Positions 1-12,272 of a stretch of 64,000 bases of DNA are shown one piece after another. A model generated the notes under the pieces. The model had not been told where the DNA came from and did no database searches. It saw only the letters and a program-made list of their open reading frames with translations. Each line of letters starts with the position of its first letter. Within the stretch, counting starts at the first letter, position 1. Location of the stretch: assembly GCA_003116995.1 (NCBI GenBank), contig BDSL01000114.1, forward strand, positions 2,501 to 66,500. Reading direction: 5' to 3'. The stretch is from Yamagishiella unicocca (lineage: Eukaryota; Chlorophyta; Chlorophyceae; Chlamydomonadales; Volvocaceae). The position numbers and the translations under genes were made by a program.

Positions 1-772
1 CTACTTGTCTTTCGATTGTCGCTGGGTAGAACACGTTTGCGCCCGTCTCCATGAAATTTCGCTCCGCAGGCCGCCGCCCTCGCCGCCGCCACCGTCACTA
101 CCGCCCCCAGTGCCGCCGCCACCGCCACCGCCGCCGCCACCACCCTCGTTTCCACCCCCTCCTGCCTACCCGTCGTCGCCACTGTGAGTCCGCGACCCCG
201 CCCGATGCGGGCAAAGTTTGACGATCACCAACCCTGCCGGCAGATTGGCACTTTCCACGACAAGAGATCGCGGTTAGGTTGCGGTTGTTCGTTGTTCGTT
301 GCGCCACCTTTGGGGTTGGTTAGTGCCTGCCGCATGCAACCACTCTTCCAACTCACCTCCCACTGATGTGCACCCGGTATCCAGGAATCACCGCAGGCGT
401 TCGAAACACCAAAGCCGTCGCGTGTGAAACCCCTCCCCCCCTCCTAGTCCACGAGCTTTCCTCAACCCTCTCGCCTCCCCTGATTCGTCCATTTCCCTCC
501 CCCAGGCCGTCACAGGGCCCAATCACTCCCGCCTATGGCGCGTCTACAGTGCTGGGTGGGTTGAGTGGGTTTACACAGCATCGTAGGGTCGATTGGCCCC
601 GGCCCCCTTCCTTGCCAGACCGGAGGAAGCTCCCCATTGCTGCCCCACGTTTGCTGTACCTTACTTTCCCTCCACTGCTTTTTCGGCGCGCCAACTGAAC
701 ACCCCCCCCATGCACCAGCAACACTTCCCATGCCGATTTACCGGTTCTTTTCTGTGAACACCCCCCCTGCAG

Positions 773-2653
773 CGCCCTTGTTGCCATCAGCACGATGCCT
801 CTGCATCGACCGCAACTCCGTCCAACGAATCCAACGCACCGTGGGGGCTCAGCTGCCCGACGGCACGCGTGTCGGCGAAACCCAGATCTACATTCACAAC
901 GACCCAACCGGCACGACCTCGCCTCGCCTGGTGGTTGCCAACAAACTCTACAACGGTGTGTACGGCGCCAAACCGACCGACCGCTAGACGACGGCTATGC
1001 GCTGCAGTCAGGATGGGTGCACTCTTACTTGGCGCCGCCGCCGCCGTGCCTGCCGGGAATAAAGCAGTCCCCAACCGAACCCCGTTCCATCGGGGTGCCG
1101 GCTGCCTGCTTGGATCCCGCTCCTTGGATCCCGCTCCTTGGATGCCGCTCCTTGGATCCCGCTCCATGGATCCCAATACTTGGATCCCGCTCGCTCGACA
1201 CAACTTTAGGCGGCACGTCCACCCCTTGTTGCTGTCACGTGACGCCGCGTGTCACCATGTCACCACTTTCACGCGCCCCTGCGAAAACCGTGCTTCAACG
1301 CAAGCCTGCGTTACTCCCTCACCCAACAAGCGACGTCGCATGGTGGCTGCTAAGAGCTCACACACTTATTCCCCCTGGGGCACCGATCCCTAAAACCCTA
1401 AATCCCTGAAACCCTAGAATCCAAGACGCCGCACCGCCGCCCTGCATCCTTCTAACCCCTCCAGGCGTCTTCTTCCGCGTCGCCCAAGGCGTCGACGCTG
1501 GCGGCGAGCCGTACATCGTACCCAATAAGCGGACGGTTCTGGAGCTGCTGGACGGTCCCAGCGGCGAGAGCCGGAAGACGTGGGTGCAGGAGGCACAGGA
1601 GGGGTGCGGGGACAGCGGCTACGGCACTGCGGTTGAGTTCGCCTTCGGCAGGGAGCTGCTCGAGTGCCCGCACGATACTGGCATCACCCGGTTCATACGA
1701 GTGCAGGACGAGATCTTCGTGGACGGCAAGGTAGGCACGCGCCAGCGGCGCGCGGGAGTGGCATCGGTGGTACGGGAAATGGGGAACGGGTCGGCAGTGG
1801 GGAGGGAATGGAAGGCGTGGGGGGGTGGCACTACAGTATCTCCGTTGTCTCGACCTGGGGCTTCGCCAGTACAGAACTACAGATCTATCCTCCCCTCAAG
1901 CTCCCCACGGGCTCCCCCTCAGCGTGCACTCGCCCGTGCGTGGAAGCTTGGTAGGCAGGAGTTTGTCCTGTTGGGATGTCTCGCGCGAAGAAAGCGCCTC
2001 AAGCCGTGGCAGTGCGCCGCTGCCAGCGAACGCGCGCGCTTGTGCGCGACCCGCGGGTCGGTTGGATGTTGTGGTAATGGTAGTTGCAGTGGGCTCTACA
2101 GTTGCAATGGGCCCGATACCGGTTATGGTGCGGTTATGGTGCCGGTACCTGCGATGCAGTAGTGTACATTTGGGACGCCCCTCTCATGCCCGTATGCTTC
2201 AACGAACCCCCTCTTACTCCCCCTGCCTGCCCCCCCCCCCCCCCGCCCGCCTGCAGCCATGCTCGGAGAGCGCCAACACGCCCGCCACGAGCCATCTGGA
2301 CTTCTCCTTGGAATGCTGTCAGGCAAGTATCGCCACGCATCCAGGGGGCGGGCACAGGCGGTTTCCTTTCTTCCAGCGGTTTCACATCTCCTCGGGGTTA
2401 GACAGCAACCTAGCACCGCACCTGCGGGGCGCAACTGATCATGCCGCACGCTCCGCCCTGACCCCCTTGCATCCCCTCCCGTCACCTGCTTCCCAACGCG
2501 CAGTGTTAGGACACCATTGTGGGCGAGACACCGCCGTACGTTGTACCGTCGTACCTGAGCGTACGACCCAGCGGTCCGTCCGTTCAGCCCGCCGGGGGCA
2601 TCACCCGGCGGCCCACACCGTCTGATCGTCCCATGCATAGCGGCACGGAATGA
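773..2653 (+). CDS. Unrecognised protein, 3' exons of a spliced gene
   Basis: Four exons join in phase: 773-955, 1465-1730, 2257-2322 and 2510-2653 (stop TGA). They code for about 219 residues. The reading frame has normal amino-acid composition (for example LVVANKLYNG, ELLECPHDTGITRFIRVQDE, ETPPYVVPSYLSV) and no low-complexity bias, so I take it as real coding sequence. I do not recognise the family. The third intron appears to use a GC donor (CAG then GCAAGT at 2323). Upstream exons must exist because 773 is entered in phase 1. Candidates are 71-183 (Ala-rich, ends at GTGAGTCC) and 506-555, but I could not join them in frame. The protein may begin left of the window. No membrane segment or known motif was seen in the part read. 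Confidence 0.55.
1109..1193. repeat. 14-bp tandem repeat in intron
   Basis: About six imperfect copies of CTTGGATCCCGCTC in the intron between exons 773-955 and 1465-1730. Confidence 0.85.
1387..1420. repeat. Interstitial telomere-like CCCTAAA repeats
   Basis: Four degenerate copies of CCCTAAAA/CCCTAAAT/CCCTGAAA/CCCTAGAA lie in an intron, 45 bp before the acceptor of exon 1465. They match the plant/green-algal telomere repeat type. Confidence 0.7.
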
Positions 2654-4529
2654 CGTCCGTTTTGCGTTATTCAGGTCCGGTCAGGCCTAGCACGAGATCT
2701 CTAGTCATGACGTGAGCGACTTGACGATTGATTATAAGCAATACCGTCATTGACCTATGAGAGATATCGACACAGCAGCATATTCAGGTCGAACCCTAAG
2801 GTCGAGAAGCACTGGGCCGGGCAGTCCTGCTGCCAAGGGTGCCCTGTTAATTAGGCGCGTAGGGAACATTGTTGCCCGGCATGCAGCAAGGCCGTCGGTC
2901 AATCCCTTGGTCGTCGCCGCCTCTGGGCACGCCGCACCCGCCCTCGTGGGTAACCATGTTCGCGCAGCGATGGCGCGTCCTGTGGGCATGAGGCGCGTGG
3001 CGCGCAGCTGCCTTAAGCAGAGGACCCTCCAGGGAGGGTAGGTAGCGCGGTTTGCGGCGGTGGAGCGGCGGATATTGTCCCATCCCACAGCGGGGGAGCG
3101 AAACACCAACGGATGAGAAGTAGGATGACGACACCCTGTCACCCCCCTACTATTGTGTTTACCAGAGTCCGAGCTGAGGGAAGCTCGCGGGGCGGGGGGG
3201 GGCTTGGCCCACGGGATACTTGGGATGACGGGATAGAGCGGGATGCACTTAAGCTGCGCGGCTTCAGGTGAGACCATTTTTTTCACCTTCTCTTTACTTA
3301 ACCCCAGTGAGCTCCGAGATTGGTCTTCCTTTGTTTTCGTTTCAAGTTTACGACTGAGAGGCGGTAGTATAGTTGCAGTGGTTGTTATTGTTGTCAGGAG
3401 GCGGTTGGTGCCCCCACATCGGAGCAGGGCCGTTATCCCAGCACAGTGCCGCAGGACGTGTCGCAATACGGAGCAGGTTTAGCGTAGCCTTGCCAAAGGG
3501 CTGAGCGCTGTGGAGTGCGGAAAAGCACTGTAACACCCACAAAATGAAAAACCAGGAGCGGGCCGTTTCCATACATTCCACTGTTCCCAGTTTCCAATCG
3601 TAACATCCTGGTTCCAATTCGAGCGCATCTATGGGCACATGGACAGGCGCTACCCAACTTTGGAAAGCCAGCCTTCTCAAGGCACATGCGGCTTTGAGTG
3701 GGACGGTGTAGGGGTTCCGCGCGTCTCCGCGCGCAAGGTCACAAGGTCGCCGGGCGATGTCCGCGCTGTTACGGGAAGCGGCCTGACGTCGGCCAGAATG
3801 CGAGAGTACAAGGGAGGCAGAACGCAGCCAGGGGAGCACCGGACCCGACATTTTGGACAGCGCCGAGCGCCCCTTCCGAACAGGTCCGAACGTACTACTT
3901 ATGACTGTACGGTATTGTACAGTGGCATGCACCCATCTCGACGCACTCAGCCAGGTGCACGCATCTATTCGCTTCCTTCCAAACTGAGCTTGATGTCAGC
4001 TATCACAGACGCAGCGAGTGGCCTAGCTGCCTAGGATGGATTTACAGCCTGGCCCTACGTGGCTGGCTATGTCGGTTCGACACAGTGCTAGTATACCATT
4101 GATTGAGACAACCATTAAATGGTGTGGCCGAAGGGTTATGGTACGGGATGGACGGCCTCCATGATGGTGTATGGGCTCCCCCTGACTTGGGTGCCTCTGC
4201 TGGGTAAAGCCTAGACTAGCTTCATTGCGTCACGTTTCGTCCGTTAAAAGGCAATAATTAAGATAACTATCATTATGGAGGTCATAACTATGCGCGGGCC
4301 AAGGGGTAAACAGTGTACTGTAGGGCAGCATGAGCATTACCAACCACCCACACTCCCCTCAACCATTCGCAACACAATGGGCAAATTTCGACAAGTTTAT
4401 GTCGAGTTATGAAGTATACAACTCAATCTACCACGTCCAAGTTAAGAAGGCCGCGGTAGATCGCAGCATAAGTCAATAGGACAAGTTACATTTGTCCAGT
4501 CGTTGCGTCCCCTTTCAAGCCGCCCTGCA
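2654..4529. other. Intergenic spacer
   Basis: No ORF here has coding character; those present are short and lack splice support. A TGTAA at 3529-3533 could be the poly(A) signal of the upstream gene. GC content falls around 4080-4440, just ahead of CCB4, and this may hold its promoter. No other structure was seen. Confidence 0.5.
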
Positions 4530-6962
4530 ATGTCGAACTCACTCCTATCAAAAGGCCTTGGGACATATCGACTTTGTCCTCTTGTTCGACAGCGGCTGCT
4601 TCGAACGGCGCGAGCGCCTACACAATCACGGCCAGCTCGCCAGCCGACCCAAATACGCGCGGAGACGCAGCGAAGAGGTGATCGCACGCCACAGATATAA
4701 ATGGCCATTACGGCAACGGGAGGGCCCAGCACAAGCACTCACTTTTGGTTGCAATTGGACTGGTCGCAGGCGGTCTTGGCGATGAGGACATCGACGTTGC
4801 CGTGTTCCGCTTTACGCTTGGCATACCTGGATTTGACGACCGCTTGATTCCTCGAGTCGTGGGACTTGCGATAGGGACGCTGATTCTGGTGAACCACGTC
4901 CTTGGGGGTGACCCTACTCCCGAAGCACAGGTGCGTGGCGTCATGGTGTGATGCTGGAGATCCGCGTTAATTTACACCAGCTCACGGCTTTTGCTAACGG
5001 CAGAAACGCTGTGGATACGCCCTGCGCAGCTCCGCTCGGAGTGGCTGGGCGCGCTGCTTGCGTCGCTGTGCTGTTTCGTGCCGGACATCGAGGAGCGCCT
5101 GCGGGAAGCGATGCCTGGGCGCGGCCGCCAGAAGACCGCAGATACGATCGCCGGCTCCACCAACTGCTTCTTCCTCGACCCCAGCCTTCCCGACCCATCG
5201 AAGAAGGTGCGACCTGCCCCCTCCCCCCCCCCCGGCCCCCGCGACCTGCAAACGCCGCCCTGCAGCCAGTGCGCCCACACGCAACGATGCATATACGCAC
5301 ATGTGCGGGCTGGCTCCTGGCTGCCGTCTGCCACATCCGTACAGCACATCCTGAAAACTGTACGACACCACGTCATCCACCAACGGGCTGGTGCGACCTC
5401 GCTATCCACCGTGACGAGTCGGCTGGGTATCGCAGCTTCTAGTTTGCTTCACACGAGCCACTCTTAGCGCCCCAAAAACTACGACAAGTACCGGCCGGCC
5501 GCCCTCATGGCGCAACCCCGCACCCAACCCACCCCCGCCCCCTCCGTCTCCTATGTCGTGTGACCGGGTCTTCTCGCCACCTCCGGCTCGGCCCCGCAGG
5601 AGCTGGCGTGGGCGTCGTTCTCGTTGCTCAAGAACACGAACTGCTGCGGCCTGCTCGTGGCGGCCGGCGGGCGGGTGTTGATGGCTCGCGGCGCTGTGGG
5701 CTCGGGGGTGGTGACACCGGGCAACGCGGCGGCCTCACTCCTCGCCATGTCCGCGGTGCGCGAGCGGGGGGGGGGGTTGCAAGGAAAACCCACGCACGGG
5801 GGTGGTGACACCGGGCAACGCGGCGGCCTCACTCCTCGCCATGTCCGCGGTGCGCGAGCGCGGGGGGGGGGGTGCAAGGAAAACCCACGCACGGGGGTGT
5901 GTGCTAAAAGGACCGGTTACTCGACGTGAGGGGCCCCGACGTGGGGGACGGAGGGGGGGGCCCCGGGGTACTGCATCCAAAAGCAGCAGGCGAGCGCCTG
6001 CTGTCGACTCATAGCGCAACCCCACCGTGTTGGATTTGCTGCTCACGTGTCGTTCCTGCAGCATATGACGTTGCCGCATGTCTCATCACATCGTCCCAGC
6101 CCTCACATCAGTGTGTGGTCACCTTGGCCTGGCCGCAGGACTTGGCCGGCAGCGGTGCAGGCGGCAGCGGGGCAGGCGGCAGCGGGGCAGGCGGCAGCGG
6201 TGCGGGCGGCAGCGGCAAGCTGTCGGAGGTGGCGTCTGGCGCCACGCCGCAGATCTGGCTGCCCGAGGCCGGCGCGTTCGGCTCCGGCGGGGTGCAGCTG
6301 CTGGCGGCGGTGCCCGCGGGGGCGCAGTGCCTGCTCGCGCAGCACGTCGCAGCGCAGAGCGGCCAGCCGGCCATGCTGGTGGTGTTTTCGGAGCGGCCCA
6401 GGTAGGGAGGGCGGGCGGGCGGGCGGGCGGGGACTTGGGTTGGCGGCTCGGGCCGTGCGGCCAATGGCAGTGGGGGGCGAGCGTTGAGTAGTGGGCGATG
6501 GGCGATGCGGCATGAAGGCCATCGTTGCAGGACGGCGTAGCGGGAGCTGTGGGTCCCGATTGTTGTGCCGGCTGTATGTGGAGGGGCAGTTCTGAAGTGG
6601 CCATCATTGGCCGAAGCAGCTGGCCGGCTGTCGTCATGTGGTCGGTACGGTCGCAGTGGTGGTCCTGACGGCATGATGGCCAGCATGCCAGGTGGGGCAG
6701 GCGGAGGGTTGGAACCCTGGCCTGACCTGCCCGGCTTCCAGTCGGGAACAGTAGTTTTACAGGTAGCAGTTTAACAAACTGCTATCTGTACGGGTACGGA
6801 CCTCTAGTCTCGCGACGCAGTGCCATTGACGGCGTGCCGCTCAACCCTCCACGGCTCACCAGCTTCTTCTCTATCGCCCTTTCGCCTCCTCGCAGGGCCC
6901 TGACCGACCGCGAGCGGGGCTGGGTCGCAGCCGTGGCGAGCAAGCTGTCGGCGTTTGTCTGA
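4530..6962 (+). CDS. CCB4: Cofactor assembly of complex C subunit CCB4 (cytochrome b6 heme attachment)
   Basis: CCB4 works with CCB2 in thylakoid membranes to attach heme ci covalently to cytochrome b6 of the b6f complex. Exons: X1 to 4907, then 5004-5206, 5600-5755, 6139-6401 and 6896-6962 (TGA); all phases agree. Segments match plant CCB4: a hydrophobic stretch LIPRVVGLAIGTLILVNHVL, then ETLWIRPAQLRSEWL, ELAWASFSLLKNTNCCGLLV and the C-terminal LTDRERGWVAAVASKLSAFV, aligning with the Arabidopsis ending DQAWISSIGEKLD. An algal Gly/Ser/Ala insert built of GSGAG repeats opens exon 6139. The 5' end is unresolved: ATG 4530 starts an Arg/Ser/Ala-rich stretch that looks like a chloroplast transit peptide, but its frame does not join X1 (open from about 4682) through a clear intron. 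Identity is firm, the first 100 residues are not. Confidence 0.85.
5704..5895. repeat. Tandem duplication of exon end plus 5' splice site in CCB4
   Basis: About 94 bp is present twice, first from 5704 and again from 5798. Each copy holds the last 50 bp of exon 5600-5755, its donor (CCGCG then GTGCGC) and the first part of the intron with a poly-G run and TGCAAGGAAAACCCACGCAC. The length is not a multiple of three, so use of the second donor would shift the frame. Confidence 0.85.
5897..5930 (+). repeat. Dispersed intronic repeat, family C
   Basis: TGCTAAAAGGACCGGTTACT in the CCB4 intron 5756-6138. Similar stretches are at 12899, 13474, 51149 and 63880. Confidence 0.5.
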
Positions 6963-7162
6963 GGTGGAGGAGGAGTGCAAGTTGTTTTGCGATGGGCCAG
7001 AGGGAGCACTGCGCGGAACGCGAGGCTGGAATCGGCGGAACCAGCCAGCAGCGCCAACTCGAGGTCTTGCAGTCCGTGCTCTGATTCCAACAGCAAGATA
7101 ACGCTGTGCTGCTTTGACTTTGGCTCTGATCCCGTCAAGACAACGCTGCATCGCTTTGGCTT

Positions 7163-7167
7163 TGTAA
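7163..7167 (+). terminator. TGTAA poly(A) signal, CCB4
   Basis: The algal TGTAA signal lies 201 bp after the CCB4 stop, within CTTTGTAAAGTG. Confidence 0.6.
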
Positions 7168-7563
7168 AGTGAAGGCATGCCACGTGTCATGATGGCTTAT
7201 CCCATATACATGGCTTTTACGCAGCTATCGACATGACAGTTTGCTGGTTGGTCGTGCAGTACAATGTAATGATGCAATCTTAAACACGGCGACGCATGTT
7301 CTGAACGGCAATTTTCAGCCAGCATGCACTACCTGCGAATGGTAGAGCTGCCCGTACGTGCAATAAATAATACGCCCACACTTGCAGCTGACGGCCATGA
7401 CGTCGCTCGTCCTCCCAATCGCTGCGTCAAATGCTGGATCCGTCAGCGCTTCGGTGATCTGCTGCTTTTACGAATTTTGCTGGCTAAGCAAGAGCGCTGT
7501 CGTGAAATTGTGCAGCATTCCGTTTTAGGGGCACAGGGGCACCGCCCTCAACACCAATACGCG

Positions 7564-7568
7564 TTACA
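7564..7568 (-). terminator. TGTAA poly(A) signal, RPL7
   Basis: TGTAA on the minus strand, about 245 bp after the RPL7 stop codon. Confidence 0.5.
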
Positions 7569-7813
7569 CGCTTTCCCACCGACACGCCAGGCGAAGACGA
7601 AGCCAAGACGACGAACACGGAGCCGCCTGCCGCAGGGGCGGCAGCGCACGGCACCGCCGGCGCGCCAGCCCACGTACAGAAACGAACCACTGCCGGGGGA
7701 AGGAGAACAGGCTCAGCTCCGCCAGCTGCTGCCGCTCCTGCCACTGCAGAGGCCGCTGCGGCCCTGACCGCAGCCGACTAGTGTGTCTGCTGCTGCGCTC
7801 TCGACCTCGCTGC

Positions 7814-10657
7814 TTAGTTCATCCGGCGGATGAAGGCGTTGATCTTGTCCTCGCGGTTGCCGGCCTGGCCGCCCTCCACGTAGTGCAGGCGCTTCTTGTC
7901 CATGCCGCCCTTGGCAGACGACAGCTTGAAGGGCCACAGGAAGGTGCTGACGGCCTTGAAGTTGGGGCCGCAAGTCACAATCTCGTGCACCAGGTCCTCC
8001 ATGCAGATGAGCCCGTGCTTGCCCAGGTGCTGAGAGGTGCGAGGGAGAGCGGGAGGCGCGAGGGGGAGAGGGGGGAGATTAGGGGCCGGAGGGAAGGAAG
8101 GAGTCCAGGAGGGGGTCCAGGACGTGGGAGGCCCCAAAGACCCCCCAGCCCCCGGTGCGACGATGTCGTCTGGACCCTCGTTCGATCCCATGCTCGGGCA
8201 CCGGAAGGCACCCCTTGTGTATTTCCTTCCTCCTGATCTCATACGTCCAGCGTAGATCAAATTCCGTCAGGCTTCTCAGGCGCAAACACAGCAAGCTGAT
8301 GCACGCACATGTAGGGTAACCCAGCGGCGCATGCCAACGAACACGGTCTATTTCCCGCGAGCAGACTAGCTCTTGTCGCGCCCGTGCGCTGCGTTCTTCT
8401 CGTCCGGCAATGGGATTCCAAAGACGTGGAGCTGAGCTGAACTGCGGCAGTGCGCTCCCGGTTAACTGACTGACCGGAACTCCCCCGCGCTACCTATCTG
8501 GCCGACTAGAGCCCGTGCGCTGGGTGTCGCCGCATCCTACACCTTTTATGATGCATGCGCTGATTGTGCAAAACGCCGCGGATTTCACGCTCTGCATTAT
8601 GCGTTGCGCACGCGATGATGTGTTTCCTAACCAAAATGGGTCGCCGTCCAATTTCTCTCTTCCCGCTTTGGAACCATCTTCCTGCTTTAGAACAACCAGC
8701 TGCAAAGCCACCAGCTGCTTGCATTCGCAGGCCAGCCAGCCGTTCCAGCGCTGCCGGCTTGCAGTTTGGAAGGACTCGCCAGTCCCACCTACAACCTCAA
8801 AACCGCCACGACGCAGGATTAATCTCACCTCCTCGATGATCCTGTTGTCCGTCAGAGGGATGCGGTTGTTCTTGATCTGCGGAACACGGGAGCAGCGACG
8901 GAAAGACAGGTAAGTTGCGGCCCCGACCATGTCACAACAACACTACAGAAAACCTCCTCGGCGGTTGTGTACAGTCACCAATTCCGAGTCAGAATATTGT
9001 CCGCCAAGTTGTCAGGCCTGGCGCACCCCCACTCTTATGCCGCATGCGGCTGCTGCTGCACGGGAGGCCGCGTTGTATGTGCTGGTGCTTGACGGGTGGC
9101 GTGTGGTCAGCAGCGATGTACGACACGTTATGTTAAGACAACATAGACGAGTGGTCCATGGCGGCTCCGTCGTGCGTACCATGGCTGCTGAGCGCCCAAC
9201 ACCCAGAGGAAATACGTGCAGCGACGTGCGGTGATAGGCGCTGCCAGTCAATTTACCTCCAGCCGCTTGCTTAGCGTGGGCCCCCTTCCCCTCCGTCCCG
9301 TTTCACCATCCGCGACAACATTGGACATTTTTATCTTCCCCCCCTCCCCGTTTACCGAGCCCCCGGCGTGTCGCGAATCCTTTCCTCACCAGTCGCGAAC
9401 TAGGTGGATCCTGCCCCCACCCCACCAGCCCCTACAAACCTTAGCGTAGCCACGCTTGTAGATCAGCTCACGGACGGACTTCAGGTTCGGGTAGCCGAAG
9501 GATACGTACGGCTCCACGCGCTGAAGCATGTTCAGCACCGGCTTGCTGACCTTTGGGTGCGATAAACGGGAGGACCAACCATGGCCAATGTTAAGAGCCA
9601 TGCTGTTCCCGTGCCCGCATGGGGAAGATAGATAGCAACGCCATTTGTACCGCCCCTTACCTTGAGGAAGACGCCCATGTTCAGCTGCTTCAGGCGCAGC
9701 AGCTGCAAGATCTTCTTGGTCTGTAGGCGTGGAATGACAGGTTGTGCATGTTTAAGGGGGGGGAACAGATAGGTGCCAACAAACACGATCGACAACAGCG
9801 GCGCAGGCGCATGATACCGTACATGCAGCTACCCCTATAATGCACCAGCGCATTGCTGTAATCGAACGCGAAAACCAACTTGCGTCGCTCTGAACCGCGC
9901 CGACACCCGCGTCAAAGCGGTCACCATGAGGCCTCAGTAGCCATCCCAGGCAACACAAAAAGTACCAGAATATAAAGAATCGTTCTCCCTGGAATTCGAG
10001 CACGCCTGCGGCGCGGGTTCCTGTGCTCACCTTGGGGGCAATCTTGTTCAAACCGCGGATACGCATCACGAAGATGACCTTGGCCTCAGGGGGCACGTAG
10101 AAGCCACCCTTAGCCCGGGCCTCACGCTTCAGGCGGACCATGTCCTTCTCCTGTGCGCATGCAATGCAGACAACGGCGAGGTGTTCGTCAAGCCCCAGTC
10201 CTTTAATACTTTTCCTTTTACCAGACTTCGGTAAAAGCCCATATTTGTGAGAAAGGTGGCACCGCAATGCCCTTCAGCTCCGCAAAGCTATGCTGTGGCA
10301 TCCTGTCGCGCCGCCAAGGGGCGGCTGCCGCTCCCAACTCCAAAGCCGCTTGATACTCCACGGGCCGCTTGCTGGATGATAGTAAGTGTTCCTCCATATA
10401 CGCGTCCATGCTGGCGGCGGGCGCTGCGGCTCAAGCCCGAAAACGCTGGCTCCCCGCCCGGAAGAAAGATGCTGCCGGCGCCCGTGCTGTACCTGAGAGC
10501 GGTACTCGGACACATACTTCTCCGCACGCTTGAAGATATCCTTGCGGGTGGCCCGGGCCTTCTTGCGAGACTCCAGAGCAGCCGCTGCCCGCTCGGCAGC
10601 AGCCTGCTCGTCCCGCTTGCGCTTCTTGGCAAGGAGCTCTGGCACGACGGTCGACAT
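7814..10657 (-). CDS. RPL7: 60S ribosomal protein L7 (uL30)
   Basis: Cytosolic large-subunit ribosomal protein. Six exons, all separated by phase-0 introns: 10657-10493, 10150-10031, 9720-9661, 9550-9440, 8876-8829 and 8029-7814 (stop TAA). They give 239 residues, close to the usual 240-250. Residues 1-80 form the basic N-terminal L30_N region ([40 protein letters not shown]). The L30 core follows ([53 protein letters not shown]), then the conserved C-terminus with [31 protein letters not shown] and a final INAFIRRMN. The ATG at 10657 begins MSTVVPELL, and AG acceptors and GT donors are canonical throughout. Introns take up about three quarters of the gene and hold no family A-C repeats. Confidence 0.97.
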
Positions 10658-12110
10658 AGTGCCAATCTACAGGAAAGAGAGTGAAGGAGTGACGCGAGGA
10701 ACAGTTCAGGGGACCGGGGACGCAAGGCCCATCGTAGCCGCACCGAAACCACTATGGACTATGGGAACATTTTTCCGATTGTTACCTGGTACAATGATAT
10801 CACCCAAAATGCTAAGAGGTTTTGGCATGCAATACGTGCAGGCTCATGTAGCAGGAGACACTTGCTCTGCCAGCCTGACCTCGTCATGCGTGCGTATGCG
10901 TGTACGTCCCAGCTCCTAGTCTCGCCTTCCCATAATTGCACGAAGAACTGACATCAGCATCCACTGTAGAGCCTAGTTTTCGTGTAGGTTCTTATGAAAG
11001 CATTTTCGGTTGCAAGGCGTCCTGCGCTCTCGCACGACAGCTGCAAGGCGCAATACTTTGGCATGGGGAAGATGTGGCTATTCACCATGTGCTACAGCAT
11101 CAAACGGACGGCCTAGTGGCGCGGTGGGATACTCAGCAGCGTGGATGGACCCTACCCTGTGCTCTTCTCGTTAAATCTCGTTCCGCACATTCGAAGGCAA
11201 GGAAACTTGCGCTGTAAGACCGTTCGGTGCGCAGCCCACCCAGCTTCCCTGGCAAACCCTAGCAAACACATAACATCCACTGCTCACCGCCTCCCTCGTT
11301 GCCTCTTCCAGCCGCGCCGCTCTCGCGCCCTCTTGCGGAGCCTTGGAATCCTCCGCACAAAATAAAACCTCTCCCGGCCCGTGCCAGGCGGCGCCAACAC
11401 TGAGCACGCCTTCAAATGTACAGGGTTGCTTATCTCTACGCATGTTTCAACAGGCGCCTCAACCCCTATGTCCGCACCAGGAACCGCACCCTTTGGCAGG
11501 CGCCAATCACTATGATCAGCCTACCCCGCGACCCTGCCAATCATACTTGCCCCTGTGTGGTCTTGCAACCCCTACCTGGCCACCGTCCGCACAGCTGAGC
11601 AGCGCACTGCAATCCAACCCGCCAATCCCTGGGCGAAAACGAAAACGCTGAAAGACCCTGTACGACCGGTTGCAGCTGCTCCAGAGCCAGGGCTTGAAAA
11701 CAAAACTCCTCAAGCACTGAGAAGACCTGCCTGCTCACTTGCGCCGAGTGCAGCATATATAAATTTATTTGCCGCTTGAGCTCTCCGACAGACTCCAACC
11801 AACGCGCAGCCTCCTTATACACCGCTCCCTCCTTTCAAACAGCCCCCCCTCCAAACGGCAAGGAAGCGACAGCTGCCCTCCATTTACGCAGCCACTCGTG
11901 TGTGCATGTGCACCTCTCTCTCTTGGCAGGGCGATCCCTGGACGGCATCGTCCTGCAAGCGCCGCACTGAATACGGCCCCCCCTGGCTTAAGAAAGACAA
12001 CGAACTCAGGTGCAGAGTTGGCCATGCCTGCCGTACGCGGCTATCTCGCAATCTGCCGTGGATGGCCAAGGGTCACCTGCGCCGTACGACGTTCACCCCC
12101 CCCCTTATTT

Positions 12111-12115
12111 TTACA
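12111..12115 (-). terminator. TGTAA poly(A) signal, TBC gene
   Basis: TGTAA on the minus strand about 160 bp after the TBC stop codon. Confidence 0.5.
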
Positions 12116-12188
12116 GCTATATCTGCCCGCGCGAGGGAGGTCTCCGTTGGTACGTTTCGGTGTATAATACACGGTGGGTCGGACACCG

Positions 12189-12216
12189 CCAGCAGCCGCA
12201 GCCGCAGCCGCAGCCG

Positions 12217-12248
<32 letters not shown>

Positions 12249-12250
12249 CC
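12189..12250. repeat. CAG/CCGCAG repeat in the TBC-gene 3' UTR
   Basis: Four CCGCAG units followed by about eight CAG/CAA triplets, just downstream of the stop (12273-12275). The CAG phase is on the plus strand, so the transcript would carry CUG repeats. Confidence 0.8.
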
Positions 12251-12272
12251 TGCGACTTGTCCGCTCCACTCG

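Larger units (their letters stand above)
6963..7813. other. Convergent 3' region of CCB4 and RPL7
   Basis: Both genes end here tail to tail. Apart from the two poly(A) signals listed separately, I see no gene or repeat. Confidence 0.6.
10658..12272. other. Spacer between RPL7 5' end and TBC-gene 3' end
   Basis: Holds the RPL7 promoter/5' UTR and the 3' UTR of the TBC gene. An AT-rich CATATATAAATTTATTT stretch lies near 11753. No convincing coding sequence; the ORFs present have no splice or family support. Confidence 0.5.

Noticed and set aside
2747..3466. 239-residue minus-strand ORF
   Set aside because: No recognisable domain, no splice neighbours, and a composition typical of GC-rich spacer.
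4060..4100. tRNA-like GGTTCGAC
   Set aside because: Only a short local hairpin; no A-box or cloverleaf.
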